64,000 nt of DNA from Paulownia fortunei (lineage: Eukaryota; Streptophyta; Magnoliopsida; Lamiales; Paulowniaceae): positions 24,935,548 through 24,999,547 of the forward strand of contig CM033109.1 in assembly GCA_019321725.1 (NCBI GenBank). The letters run 5' to 3'. The translations under genes were made by a program, and so were the position numbers. Shown here one piece after another: positions 36,901-48,308 of the stretch (position 1 is its first letter; every line of letters begins with the position of its first letter). Below the pieces are notes generated by a model that saw only the letters and a program-made list of their open reading frames with translations, had not been told where the DNA came from and did no database searches.

Positions 36901-39900
36901 TTCCTATTTTGTTTGAAGGAGAGTTGGAAGAAAGCATGGCGGAACTTGAAGAAAGTAGAAGAAAACTAATTAATCTGAAAATGCAGAAAGATGGGGTTTC
37001 TGGAATGCAGGTTCCAATTCCAATTCCTGTTATAGTTCCTAATGCTGTGAATGGAACTGTGTCTCCTGAAAAGCCTGCCGATAGGTCGAAGCGTTTACGA
37101 GAACTAAAAGAATCTATTGAGGAGATAAAGGTTTTCATCCTTTGGCTCAATCCACACCCTGCCTTGCTTACTCTGGCCCTGTCGCATATTTGTATGATGG
37201 ATGTTAAAGTTGAATATGATGTAGGTACTGGCAGAGGATCGGCTTTCTGAGCTTCAAGATGCACGGGAGGACAATCTAATTTTGTCAAAGCAGCTTCAGC
37301 ATCTTCAGGTTCTAAAAGAGTTCTTTGACCTATACATAGATTAATTTATAATGGTGTAAGCAATCTAACTTGTGATATTTTGTTATTTAGAATGAATTGA
37401 AGGAAGAAAAGTATGTCTATGCACCTCGCCCTTAATTTATAATGGTGTAATCAATCTAACTTACGATATTTCGTTTATGTAGAATGAATTGAAGGAAGAA
37501 AAGTATGTCTATGCATCTCGCCCTTACTCCTTGGTGAATGATCAGTTTCAGCACTGGAATGCTGAGGCAGAGCGTTATAAAATGTTGACGGAGTCTTTGC
37601 AAGTAAGCTATTTCCTATTGTGATTTATAATATTATTTAATTCTCTGGTGTTTGCTAAGAGCAAAATTGTAGGCTGAAAGGCCTTTCATCATGCGAAGGG
37701 AGAAAGACTTGATTGTAAAAGCAGAGTCTATAGATGCTGCAAGGAACGCAATTGATAGTTCTGAGTCAAAGGTTGAAGAACTACAGAATCAACTGCAAAT
37801 GTGTGTTATTGAGAAGAACGAGATGGAGATAAAAATGGAAGAAGCTATGCAAGATTCAGGTTGATGGGCTACTGCGTAGACTTATTACTCCTATATTGGT
37901 GCTTACATTCTGGTCTGAAAGTCATGTTTTTTTCAGGAAGAAAAGATGTCAAAGAAGAGTTTCAGGTAATGGCATCAGCTTTGTCAAAAGAAATGGCGAT
38001 GATGGAAAGCCAGTTGAACAGGTGGAAAGAAACAGCTGATGAGGCCCTCTCCTTGCGCGAGAAAGCCCAATCACTCAGTGCCTTACTAGACATAAAGGTT
38101 GGCTTTGTACTATTCCATTGTGCTTTGCTATGTTAGATCTGCATTTTGTTTTTGAAGCAAAAATGCTTTAGTTGTGTTCCCTTGGTTTATGTACCTAGCT
38201 TTTGCAATTAGATTTTGGAAGTCATTTTGATGGGATTAGGTTAAGGGGGCGCATAACTTAAATCCTCTAATTGGTTCCTAACTTGTCATAACTGGCACGA
38301 TATGTTCTACCATCAGGAAGTAAAGTTAAAATCTCTCTATAAGAAAGAAAGAGAACACCTAAAAGAATTCAACTTAAAGTTTATTTTGACAGCCCGGGAA
38401 GGGTGGCTCATGTCAAAACTCACAGATTTCATGGGGACAGTTTTTATTGTTAAACTAAGATTTTTTTGTGCTTGCTCATCTAGATTTTGTTGGTAAATTA
38501 ATTTTCAAGTTAATTGTGATAATGTCTTGATCATTTGTATTTAATTTTTTTTTATCCCTCTTTTTAGTATCAAATCCCTTATTCTAAAGAGGTTATACTG
38601 ACATCATTATCTCAGTGCCCAAAAACTTTCCTGGAGTAAGGCCTTTCTGAACTCCTGGCAGTTGCAAGACAGCTCATGTCTTTACAGTTCATGTTATCTT
38701 GATCTTCTATGCTTTTTATTTTCCGTCAAGTAATTTGTTGTCTTTGCTGGTGAATTTTATCAATAATTCTCAGTTGAGACCACTTATTCTTGCTGGCAGA
38801 CGACTGAATTGAAGAACTTGGCTGATGAATGTGCTCAGCAGATGACGGAGATCAAGTCTTTAAAGGACATCGTATGTTTGTCTGCCTTCACCAAATCTTT
38901 TCATATTCTTGGCAATCTAAAAGCATATAGCCATTGACTTTCGAGAATTGAATTTGCAGACTGAGAAAATGCAGAAGGAAAAACAAGAGCTAGAAATTTT
39001 CTTGGATATGTTGGGTCAGCAGATTTACGATAATAGGTAGCTTTATATATTCTTTCCAGGCAGTTGATTAAGAAATATGAGAAAGTCATTTGAAGACAGT
39101 TTATTATGTGTATGTGTATACACAGATATATTCATGTGTATATTTGTGCTTTTATGTCCAAAAATAAACCAGTGCATAAACACAAATGTCTCACTCTGCA
39201 TTTGGATCTATCTCTTGACAAAAATTGTTTCAAACTTTTTCTGAGGAAGAGACTTGACAGAGATTAAAGCATCAGAACATAGAGCTCACTTGCAAGCTGA
39301 AACTTTGAGGAATGCTTTAGAAGAACATAGCTTGGAATTGAGAGTGAAAGCAGCTTATGAAGCTGAGGCAGCGTGCCAGCAGAGGCTTTCTATTGCTGAA
39401 GCCGAAATGGCTGAATTAAGGGCCGAGTTAGATGCTTCTGACAGGTTCCTTTTCTTATTCTTCTTTCTGTGCTTATGCATGCATAGAAGTATTTTTTCAG
39501 TTTGAGAAGGTACTATTTTAGATGAAATTAGTGTAAGAAAGTCCACGCGTGTGGATTACTTTTGTACTTTAATTAGTGTAAAAGAAATTTTGCTACCTTT
39601 ATAACTGCATTAGTGTTATGCCCACATTGGTTTATGACTCGTGCATTTTAGGGATAAAATATTTTATTTTTGTACTATGATTTGTGGATGCATTATGCTG
39701 ATCACTTTTGTGGTCTAATCTTGACTTTTTGAAAGTGGAAGGAAATGGAAGGATCTTTCTCGTTTACTTAAGGAGGTTTTAGTAGTTTACTGGGCCTGTT
39801 GCCTGGTTCATTAGCAAAATGGCTGGACTGCTCTTAGGTTGTGGCTTTACATTTGCTAATTGCCAGAAGTAGGCTTCTATACTGCCTATAACAACATTTC

Positions 39901-42900
39901 ATCTTCTTGAGGACCTAATCAGTTCTATCTCCTTTTTTGAGAGAGATATGCAACATGAAGGATTTTCTGCTTTTTCTGTGTCCATAGCATTCCTCATGTT
40001 ATGAAAATTTTGTAATTAATCTTTTCTCCTCATTTGAGTTATGCAACCTTAGAAGTTGAAAATATACTTTTCAATTTAGTGCATAATATAATGTTTCCGA
40101 ACAAGACGATAAAGTTCAGTTGCTGACTCGATTAAATATACTTTTCAATTTAGTGCATAATATAATGTTTTCTAAGAAGACGATAAAGTTCTGAATTGAT
40201 TAAACAAATAGCATATCAGTAATTCGTGAGCAACACCCCCCCCCAACCCCCCAAGAAAAGAAGAAAACTAAGAAATAACAAAGGGGAAAAGTTCAAAGTG
40301 AGAGGAAGTATGGTTTTGCTTTCAATTTTTTTCAAGAGGATGCAAAAGCAGGTTCTAAATCTCTGATCTGTGCTTTTAACTTTTTCATTTGAATTCATTC
40401 ATGGTTTCTTTGCAAGTTCTCTCACTTAATATTATTCTTGAGTCTCATATTATTTACATGCAGAGATGTTTTAGAGGTCAAGGAAGCCATCAAGATCAAA
40501 GAAGGAGAGGCAGAGTCCTATATATCTGAAATTGAGGTAACAATTTTTGCCTTCTTAGGAGACATGTAATTTATGCTGGTTAATTAGCAGAATATATAAT
40601 ATCTCCTCTTTTACCCTTTCCTAGCATTTTTTTGGTCTTCTGTTAATAATCCAAAGTCTACCTACAGACTATTGGTCAAGCTTATGAAGACATGCAGACT
40701 CAGAATCAGCATTTGTTGCAGCAAGTGACTGAAAGGGACGAATATAATATAAAGGTCTTGTTATAGTATCATTGTCTCTCCCTTATTTGACGACTTTATA
40801 ATCTACTATGCACTTGTTCTTGTTAAGTGATACGACCTTGTTTCTGATTTGTTTTCGGTTATTCATTTTGCAGCTGGTGTCTGTTAGTGTGAAAGCAAAG
40901 CAATCACAAAGCGTATTACTCTCTGAGAAACAAGGGTTAGCAAAGCAACTTCAACAGCTTAATGAATCTCTTGAATCTTTGAAGTCGAGAATAGCTCAAA
41001 GTGAGGAGCAGGTAAATTGGTTATCTTGAAATTAATCAATCATGCTTTATCTCCAATCACACCCCATTCAAACCAAAATAAAACCTGCAGATGAAACTTC
41101 ACCACCTAGAAGCTTTAAGTTCTATTCAAGAAGACAGGCACATGGCAATGAACCTTGAAGCTGCAAAGTGGGAATTAGCGGATGCAGAAAAAGAACTGAA
41201 GATGCTGAAATCCACTGTATTATCATCTGAGAAGGAACTTGAACAGATCCAGCGAAAAGTAGATGATATTCAAATACAATTAGATAATGAAAGGTAATCT
41301 CTATTAGAGTATTTTGTCGACTAATGTTGAGAGTTTTCACTTATACTTCTGTTTTGCTATATCACAAATTGACCAGGACTTGGCTCGAAATTCCTGGCCT
41401 AAGCATTCTTTTTAGTTGGCTCCAAAAACTAAGAGCTGTACCAGTTTTATAGGACATTGTCAATACCTGATAATTGTCACTAGCAATTATGGTACAGCAA
41501 AGATCTCGGGTTTGATGGACCAAAAACACCAAGGATTGGCCAGGCAAAGAATTGTTGGGCCAAAATATTTGTTCTTGTGCAATTTTCCTCTATTAGCCAA
41601 GTTCAGTGCCTAAGTTCATTTTGCCAGGTAGACGAACTCTTTGATGCCTGGTCTAGGCACCCATTACTTTTTGTATGGTCTTGTTTGGACTGAAACTCTC
41701 TTTTGCTGCTTATGGAGGGTTAAATGGAGGATGGGATTTGATTCTGTGATCTGCATTTAGTGTTCTGGTCTTTAGAACTTCAAAAGATCAGATTGCTTTA
41801 TAATATCTTTTGTGTCGTAATTAATTGCTTTCTATGCTGTTCAGTAGTTGACTATTTATAGTTATTCTTAAAAGAAATCCTTAAAATGTTATTAAGAGTG
41901 ATGTCATGGCGCTTAAATTGTGCCATGATTATGTAATAAAGATGCCTTTTATATATGGCTGCTCCATGAGGGCTGATATTATGTGCACGCATTTTATAAT
42001 AATATGTTCAATCATCTCAAATGCATTTCTTTTCCTTTATTTACATACCATCTATAAATATTTTGTCTCGCTTCAAATTTAAATTATGGTCATTAGCCTT
42101 CAAGATTTGAACGATGAGTTACACATGCATCAGATACGTGATTCTCTGGTGTAAATTTGATTTGTGTTAGAAACCATAATCTTGTATAACATGGTCACAT
42201 TACAGAGGTGAGCGAAAGAAGCTTGATGAAGAACTGATGGAGTTGAATAGAACAGTTGCTGAGTTGACTTCTGAAACCGGGGAGGCTGCAATACAGAGAC
42301 TCCAGGAAGAGATTAAAGATTGCAAGGCTATACTCAAGTGCGGGGTGTGTTTTGATCGGCCTAAGGAGGTATCACATATGCGCCTTTGCTTCTTGAAAAA
42401 TTTAAATTGACCTCTGGTTCCTTCTTTGATAAAATCTTAGGAAATTCATGTATCTATTTTCCCTTCTTTCTTATGTGTACTTCATTTGTATTGGCAAATA
42501 GCTTTTGTTAATTAACCAGATTGTTGTCCATGTTGACCCATAGATTCCTTTATTAGCATATACAAATATAGAAAATCTGCTTATTTTCTGTTGCTGAACC
42601 TTTGTCATGGAAGCATTCAACGTTGTGTTTGTTGTGTATGTTCTGTTAGGCAAATTATTATTGTTAAATGTCATTATTTATGTTTATTCTTTTTGTAGCG
42701 CTGCATTTGGTTGTTTTCCATTTTCTTTGAAAGTTTTGTTAGTAATGGCTAAAAGAGGTTTTTGATTTTTAACACTGGCAGGTTGTGATTGTGAAATGCT
42801 TCCATCTATTCTGCAATCAATGCATCCAAAGAAATCTAGAAATCCGCCATCGCAAGTGTCCTGGTTGTGGAACTGCATTTGGTCAGAACGATGTTCGATT

Positions 42901-42913
42901 TGTAAAGATTTGA
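33904..42913 (+). CDS. HUB2: E3 ubiquitin ligase BRE1-like 2 (HUB2), 19 exons, 885 aa
   Basis: Nuclear RING ligase that monoubiquitinates histone H2B, with HUB1 as known partner. Exons: 33904-34008, 35748-35909, 36010-36097, 36174-36404, 36568-36735, 36919-37130, 37225-37308, 37483-37602, 37673-37859, 37937-38097, 38800-38871, 38960-39036, 39250-39444, 40464-40536, 40668-40754, 40874-41011, 41091-41293, 42206-42368, 42782-42913. Phases agree throughout, and all junctions follow GT-AG. The start MEPEDEPQQKRPHL matches HUB2 rather than HUB1. Long coiled coils fill most of the chain. The C-terminal C3HC4 RING has Cys833, Cys836, Cys848, His850, Cys853, Cys856, Cys868 and Cys871, all present, and ends FGQNDVRFVKI. 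Length is close to the usual 880-900. Oddities are the upstream ORFs and a duplicated exon start in intron 7. Exon 13's acceptor (39248-39249) has a weak pyrimidine tract but is fixed by homology. Confidence 0.95.
37341..37523 (+). repeat. Tandem duplication of intron 7 end plus start of HUB2 exon 8
   Basis: Unit 1 (37341-37431) and unit 2 (37432-37523) are 91-92 bp and nearly identical. Each holds about 50 bp of intron, a splice acceptor (TTTAG at 37386-37390, TGTAG at 37478-37482) and the first 41-42 bp of exon 8. Only unit 2 continues into the rest of the exon. Unit 1's exon part reads 14 sense codons in frame and then TAA (37433-37435). Confidence 0.9.
40060..40208 (+). repeat. 74-bp tandem duplication in HUB2 intron 13
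   Basis: A block beginning AAATATACTTTTCAATTTAG at 40060 recurs at 40134. Both copies continue through a GACGATAAAGTTC motif. There are a few substitutions, and it is intronic only. Confidence 0.85.
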
Positions 42914-43951
42914 GGGAGCTTCATAATCTGCTCCTGGAGTCTTGGTCAAGCCATATATATTCAGCCTGTACATTCATGTAATTGTTATATTTGTTAAAGC
43001 TCAGTTATCTTGAGCTCTGTTGTGGAAATTCAGGATGTCTGATGCATGAAACCTTGTGAAGTAGTGAGGTTGAGATCAACTCAAGATTCATAACTCTAAA
43101 AGTTTAGTTTGAGAAAATGCTAATCTATTACTTTTTAGTACATACCAAAATAAGAGTAGTACCTGGTGCCTGGGTTCATTTCATCCTGTTTAACAGAAAT
43201 TTTGGTACTTTGTATTTGGCGAATTGGCAGAACATGACTTTGCATCCCATCCCCCCCAACTAGAATAGGCAAAAATGATATATATAAAAGGATTGCACGT
43301 GATAGTCATGCTCCCTGTCCCAAGTCCCCATCCCTAATCAAACTTGAAACCTTATCCACTATGAAACTATTGCCCCATTCAGAAATATCTAAAATATCAG
43401 TATGTAAGGACTATTTCGGTAGGTGTGAGTAGTAATTTGGATGCAGTTCCATTTTGGATGGATACACACTTGTCTTTAGTATTCAACTTTGAACTTTGAT
43501 CTATTAAGTTTGATACCAGAGATAGAATTAATTTAATTTTGTTAGGTATCAAGAATGGGATAGGATAAGATGGAAAAAAGGATAGCTATTATTTTGCCAG
43601 AATTATTGTCTCGGGCCTTGAGTTATTCTCGATATTGCCCATAGTTATTCTCGATCAGCCTACTTGTATTAAACAGTTCATTGTACAACTGAATGAAGCC
43701 TGGATTTGTCAAATTAGGTTATAAAGAATAATAAGCAAAGTGGATTACTCATTTAGATATGGTTTTCAACTAGATTTGCACAATGAAGTACGTACGTTTG
43801 AAAATCTTCAAACGGCGTCGTATGATGCACCCACTGCTGATTATGATCAACTGATTATTATGAATGAATACTGGAAACCTCCTCATGAGTACAGAGAAAT
43901 TTCACCATCAGCAAAGATTGTTAAACTCTCCCCAATTTCTTCCTCACAGAA
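42914..43951. other. Spacer between HUB2 and the plastid protein gene
   Basis: The first few hundred bases are probably the HUB2 3' UTR. The last part is the promoter and leader of the next gene. An open frame from 43740 runs into the next gene's first exon in another frame; its composition does not suggest a protein. Confidence 0.4.
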
Positions 43952-46329
43952 ATGCTTCTCCAAGCCACCGCCGCCGCTGCCTCAGCCGCCTTCACATCAC
44001 CATTTCACTGCCGGTACTGCTATAACTCCAAGAATCTGACCCAAATCTTTCCCTTGTCTTTGCCCAAAACTCTCTTCTTGCCTCTTCTTGATAGAAGGTT
44101 TTATCTTGGGAGCGAATCAAGAAGCACTTCGCTCTGCGGTAATGGTAATACCAGACCAATAACACCATATGCCACTTTGCTTGAGACCCCGGTTTTGTGG
44201 GCCGGCCGCCTTTGCATTTTCTATGCTCTGTTGAAAGCTGGATTGGCTGGATCTCCTACTAATCCACTTGTTTCAGGTACTCATATATATCAACGCTAAA
44301 CATAAAAGATTTCTGTGGGTTGCTTAAACGTCTTTCTTTTTTTTTGGGGGGGAAAAAAGAAGGCCTTTTCTATTCGTTGGAGACTTGAGTTTATACTTTT
44401 TCTTGGTAGATATGGAAAGTGGAGCTGAGGATTTGGGGTTCTCTAAGTGGTTTGAGGAGTTAAGCAAGCCAGGTTTGTGGGCTTTCTTCAAATTAATTGG
44501 ATAACTTATTTATTTATGTATTTGTTTTGTTTTCTATGTTGATGTGGAGAACAGTGCTCTGATGAATTTGTAGCAGGTAGTATCATCTTATTTTCTGAGA
44601 TCTTTCATAAATTTTGTGATTCCTCAATGCGGCAACAATTGGTCAAACGTGGCGTGGACTGTCGTCTATGTGTCATATGAGATTTTGTGAATCAGTGAAT
44701 GCAATCCGATTTGGGCTAATCTTGTCAATAAAGGTTTTTGGCTTTTCCAAGTGTATGCATAACCTATGAAAGATGAAGGCATGTTCCTTTAACTTGGTTT
44801 GCTCTTGAGTGAGCATTGCTTAACTTTATAGCCTTGGTGTCATAGCAAGAACTGCGTGTATGACTACAATTAGGTTAAGTGGTAGATAGCAGTCCCATTG
44901 CGAAAGTGTGGAAAAACAGTTGAGCAACTTTTTGATGACAAATTTTTGGAGCAAACAGTTCGAAGGCAAAAATTTCTCTGTTTTATGCTAATAAAACCTC
45001 GTTATTGTCTTCCTGCATTTTAGTTTTACTTAATTCTCATTTTCTTTATAAACATCTGGCAATTGTTATTATTACTAGTGGACCCTTTTGTACGATTTTA
45101 GGACACTAAAGTGTTTGTTTTGATAATGGGAAGATAAGCGATGACAACAACCAATGTTAGGCTGTATTACTTCATGTTTGTTGAACTAATGTGCGTGAAC
45201 TATTTCCTTTTTTTTTTTTTTTTTTGTCTGTATCCTGCATTAGAACTGCTTTGGATTTTGGTGACTAGAACTAGATTCAGATTCGTCGATCCATTAGTGG
45301 AGCCATTGAGAAATTTTCTACATGTGGCATGAATTTAGTACTTGCAGAATTAAAGACTTGATGAATGAAAGAGATTGTTGTCTGGAAATATTCAATAATT
45401 CCATGTCATTCCCCAACTAGCCAAAAGGAGTAAACAGAAAGGCAAGAAAAGAAAAAAGGAAATGGAAAAAGTGGAAAGGAAATCAAGAACACAGAATGTT
45501 TTAAGGTCTTTGTATATTCCAAAGTCTCACTTATTTGTAAATATTAGAAGATTGTATCTGAGTGGATAACATTTAGCTGTTCTAGTGACATAATTGTTTA
45601 GATGTCAGTTTTTGCTTTAAGATATTGTTGCCCACTGGAAATTTTGGTTTCTATTGCTTGGATGTGAATTTGATTGACCATGGAGCTGATTCAAAATTTG
45701 AGATCCTCTGAAATATGCAAAGCTGTAACTGAGAAGCATACTTTTTGTTGGCTCAAATTCTAATGTTCCTAGCTAAGTGATCCAAATTTTATCATCTTTA
45801 TTCAGAGAAAGAGGCAGCTGACAGAAGAAAATTGGTGAGCAAATGGCATCCTACAACAAAGGGTACCCTTAGGCGCAATTATAGAGTGCCCTCTAAATCT
45901 GAGGGAAGGCGTCTGCTTAAAGCCATTGCATCCTTATTGTCAGATGATGATCAATTTAGAGATGCCACGTCGCACAAGGTAATCCTAGTCACTAAGTGTT
46001 TAACTATATATAGTTTGTGTTAAATTGTTATCTTTTTCTTGCATCATTTATCCTCTAAAACATACATTGGTTTCAAATCTAGTTTATTGCTTCTTTTTCA
46101 TAAACTTTTCTTTTGTAATATTTTCTTCCTCCAGGGCTGTCAAATTAGGAGGGAAAATGCTCATGGAGAAAGTGTCTGTTGTAACAATGTGCGCGCCTTG
46201 TTTGATGAGCTCCCAACGCCACACCTGATTGTGGAAATCACACCTTTTCCTGCTGGCCCTCTTACAGAAAACGATTACTCAAAGGCTGAGAGACTAGAAA
46301 GGGTGCTCAGATCTGGTCCTTCTGTTTGA
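43952..46329 (+). CDS. Probable plastid-targeted conserved plant protein, unknown function (4 exons, 251 aa)
   Basis: Exons 43952-44276, 44410-44472, 45806-45978 and 46135-46329 join in phase with GT-AG boundaries. The ATG at 43952 gives MLLQATAAAASAAF, an alanine-, serine- and leucine-rich start like a chloroplast transit peptide. Residues about 75-97 (LLETPVLWAGRLCIFYALLKAG) may be a hydrophobic or amphipathic helix. The C-terminal domain is polar and looks conserved: KWHPTTKGTLRRNYRVPSKS, then LLSDDDQF, GCQIRRENAHGESVCCNN, and PHLIVEITPFPAGPLTENDY. I recognise it as a family found widely in land plants but cannot name a function or symbol. The three cysteines at and after GCQ could bind a metal or form disulfides, which is inference only. 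Confidence 0.8.
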
Positions 46330-47054
46330 ACATCCATCTGTATTTACAACTTTTCTTGTATGGATCCAGTTATTTGTACATATTACCCTGAATTGAAACT
46401 TGGTTTCTTGCTCAGTTTCAAATGCCTGACTAAATTGTTGCATGTCTCAATGGCAGTTTTTGGAACTAATTTTTCATAAAGTATCCTTCATCGCCGGGCT
46501 TCAGGTTCACTCCCAAGCTTCCTGTTTTCTTCTAATATACAGTTAGTCTTCTTCTTGTGGAAACATTTGGAAAAAGGATACTCATAAGGCCAAACAACTA
46601 ATCCTCAGAACCTTCGTATTCAATATGGAGAAAATTTAGTTCCCAAACTGAGCGCTTCAGTTGGTTTTCTACCTAGGTTTTCTTGTAAAAGGATACACAG
46701 GCCCACAGGAAGTAAACAAAATCTTGCGCTATGCGCTTTAACGCCTTAATAGTCGAATTCTAGAATTGTTACTAACATATTTTATACCTTTTCTTGCAGC
46801 TGAAAGAAATGGAAGGTGATCCAAACAAAAAATACCCTGAATGAAGGTCTACTGTTGCATCATGCAGCACACGGTTGCCCCAAGCCGAAGTGGTCAAAAA
46901 ACTTAGTCCTGTCTTGATAGCTGAAGATGGTAGTCGAAACCAAAGAAATTTACTCCATTAAAACAAAAGAAAAGGAGGGGAGAAACCTACACATCTCTCA
47001 CTACATGATCGACAAAAAAAAATAATAATAACCTTACAAAAAAAAAAAAAAATC
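46330..47054. other. Spacer with a short DUF295-like remnant
   Basis: This is the 3' flank of the plastid protein gene. A 25-base block at 46905-46929 (AGTCCTGTCTTGATAG plus nine more) matches 47142-47166 within the DUF295 gene with one mismatch. The short match suggests a vestige of a second DUF295 copy or a small local duplication. Confidence 0.45.
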
Positions 47055-48308
47055 CTAAATCGGGGCGGGAGTGAACCACATTGGTGGTGGCATAATCCGT
47101 TTTATGCTTTGGACATCACAGGGATAATAGCAAGGTGAGAAAGTCCTGTCTTGATAGTTGAAGATGCCAAGATCGTGCCCACCAAAATTTTCATTATCGA
47201 TATCGAACATCCATTGGTGTGCTACGTCGGTAAAGTAAATGGAATTGGGCTTCAATTCAGGGAACTCAGCCGCTGGCATGGCAAACGAATGGTTGGAACC
47301 AATGAACATCGCCAGACCATCCAAGGAACCATTCATGTACCTCAATTCTCCTGCCTCACGATCAATTTTAAAAACATCAAAACCCATAGTCTTGTAGGGA
47401 TAACTACTATCGAAGATGTCTTCAACATAGGAACCATCTTCATCCATTTGTTCCATGACAAACCTCCTCACATAAAAAAGTTCATTGGACTGCTCAGCAA
47501 ATACCAGGTTGTTCAAGGGCCAGCTCAACTCTTTGAGCTCCAACTCTTCCAGAGGGTAGTCATCCGAATTCAACTCCATGTCGCCCTCGTCGATCCACTC
47601 AATCCTTGGAGACCCAGGGTTCCGAACATCTCAACTCTCAATCTCATCAATCTCTGAGACGCAGAAGAAGAGTTTCTGTCTGCTGGAATACACAAAATCC
47701 TCGTAACTCCTTTCTGCAATCCTCATCCTCCCGTGAAACAGAGCGCTCCACTCCGTGCTGCGGCCGGGACAGCAGAAAGCCAGTCTATTTTGTGGACCGT
47801 AAGTCATCATCGCGCGACAGTCTTCTTCGTCGGGAGAGCAGGAGATGATGGCCTTGGATACGGACACACAACCTCGTCTCAAGTGAATTTTGGGGATAGG
47901 TAAAGTGAGAACGGGCGGAAGCTTTATGTGACGACGAGTGAGTGGATTAGAGAGAAACAAATCGCAGCTGCGCTCATTAAACAAAGCTAGCCAGCCATGT
48001 GAAGATCCCACCAACTTAGCGTCATCGTTTGGCAATTCTGATTCTTCTTCTCCGCCTCCGTCGCCTCTCTTGTTGACACTCAGTACTTTGTTCTCTGCGA
48101 GGCTGTAGAACTTATAAACCATGTTGCCCCCTTCAAAGGCTCGTGGTAGCATCAACCAAGGCGAGATTCTTGAAGGCAAACTCGATGGGCAAAGCACGGA
48201 TTCATCTGAAAGGCTCCTCGTGCTGATCCGAGCACCACGACCACCCAAAAGATTAGGAGATCTGGCAGCCGCTTTCCGAGAAATCAAACGGAGTATGGAA
48301 GAAGCCAT
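47055..48308 (-). pseudogene. DUF295 organellar protein gene with a single in-frame stop (417 codons if read through)
   Basis: Intronless. The N-terminus MASSILRLISRKAAARSPNL is basic, rich in Ser/Arg/Ala and typical of a mitochondrial presequence. The rest is the DUF295 beta-rich repeat fold: a GWLALF block (VGSSHGWLALFNERSCDLF near residue 105), the NPLTRRHIKLPP motif, and a late section with AGELRYMNGSLDGLAMFIGSNHSF and the C-terminal NSIYFTDVAHQWMF and HDLGIFNYQDRTFSPCYYP. One TGA (47631-47633, codon 226) interrupts the frame between EIDEIES and DVRNPGSP. Relatives usually carry a tryptophan before the D-R-N/D-P sequence, so a TGG-to-TGA change is likely. Everything after the stop is still open and family-like. 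Expected product is a truncated 225-aa protein or none. Family members belong to the F-box-related DUF295 Organellar group, of unknown function. Confidence 0.82.

Noticed and set aside
38302..38496. Possible extra exon in HUB2 intron 10
   Set aside because: It has a lysine-rich start after an AG, but joining it breaks the homology between exons 10 and 11, which are contiguous in the family.
43740..44039. 99-codon frame overlapping the plastid protein gene
   Set aside because: It runs in another frame through exon 1, is proline-rich by frame shift, and ends without homology.
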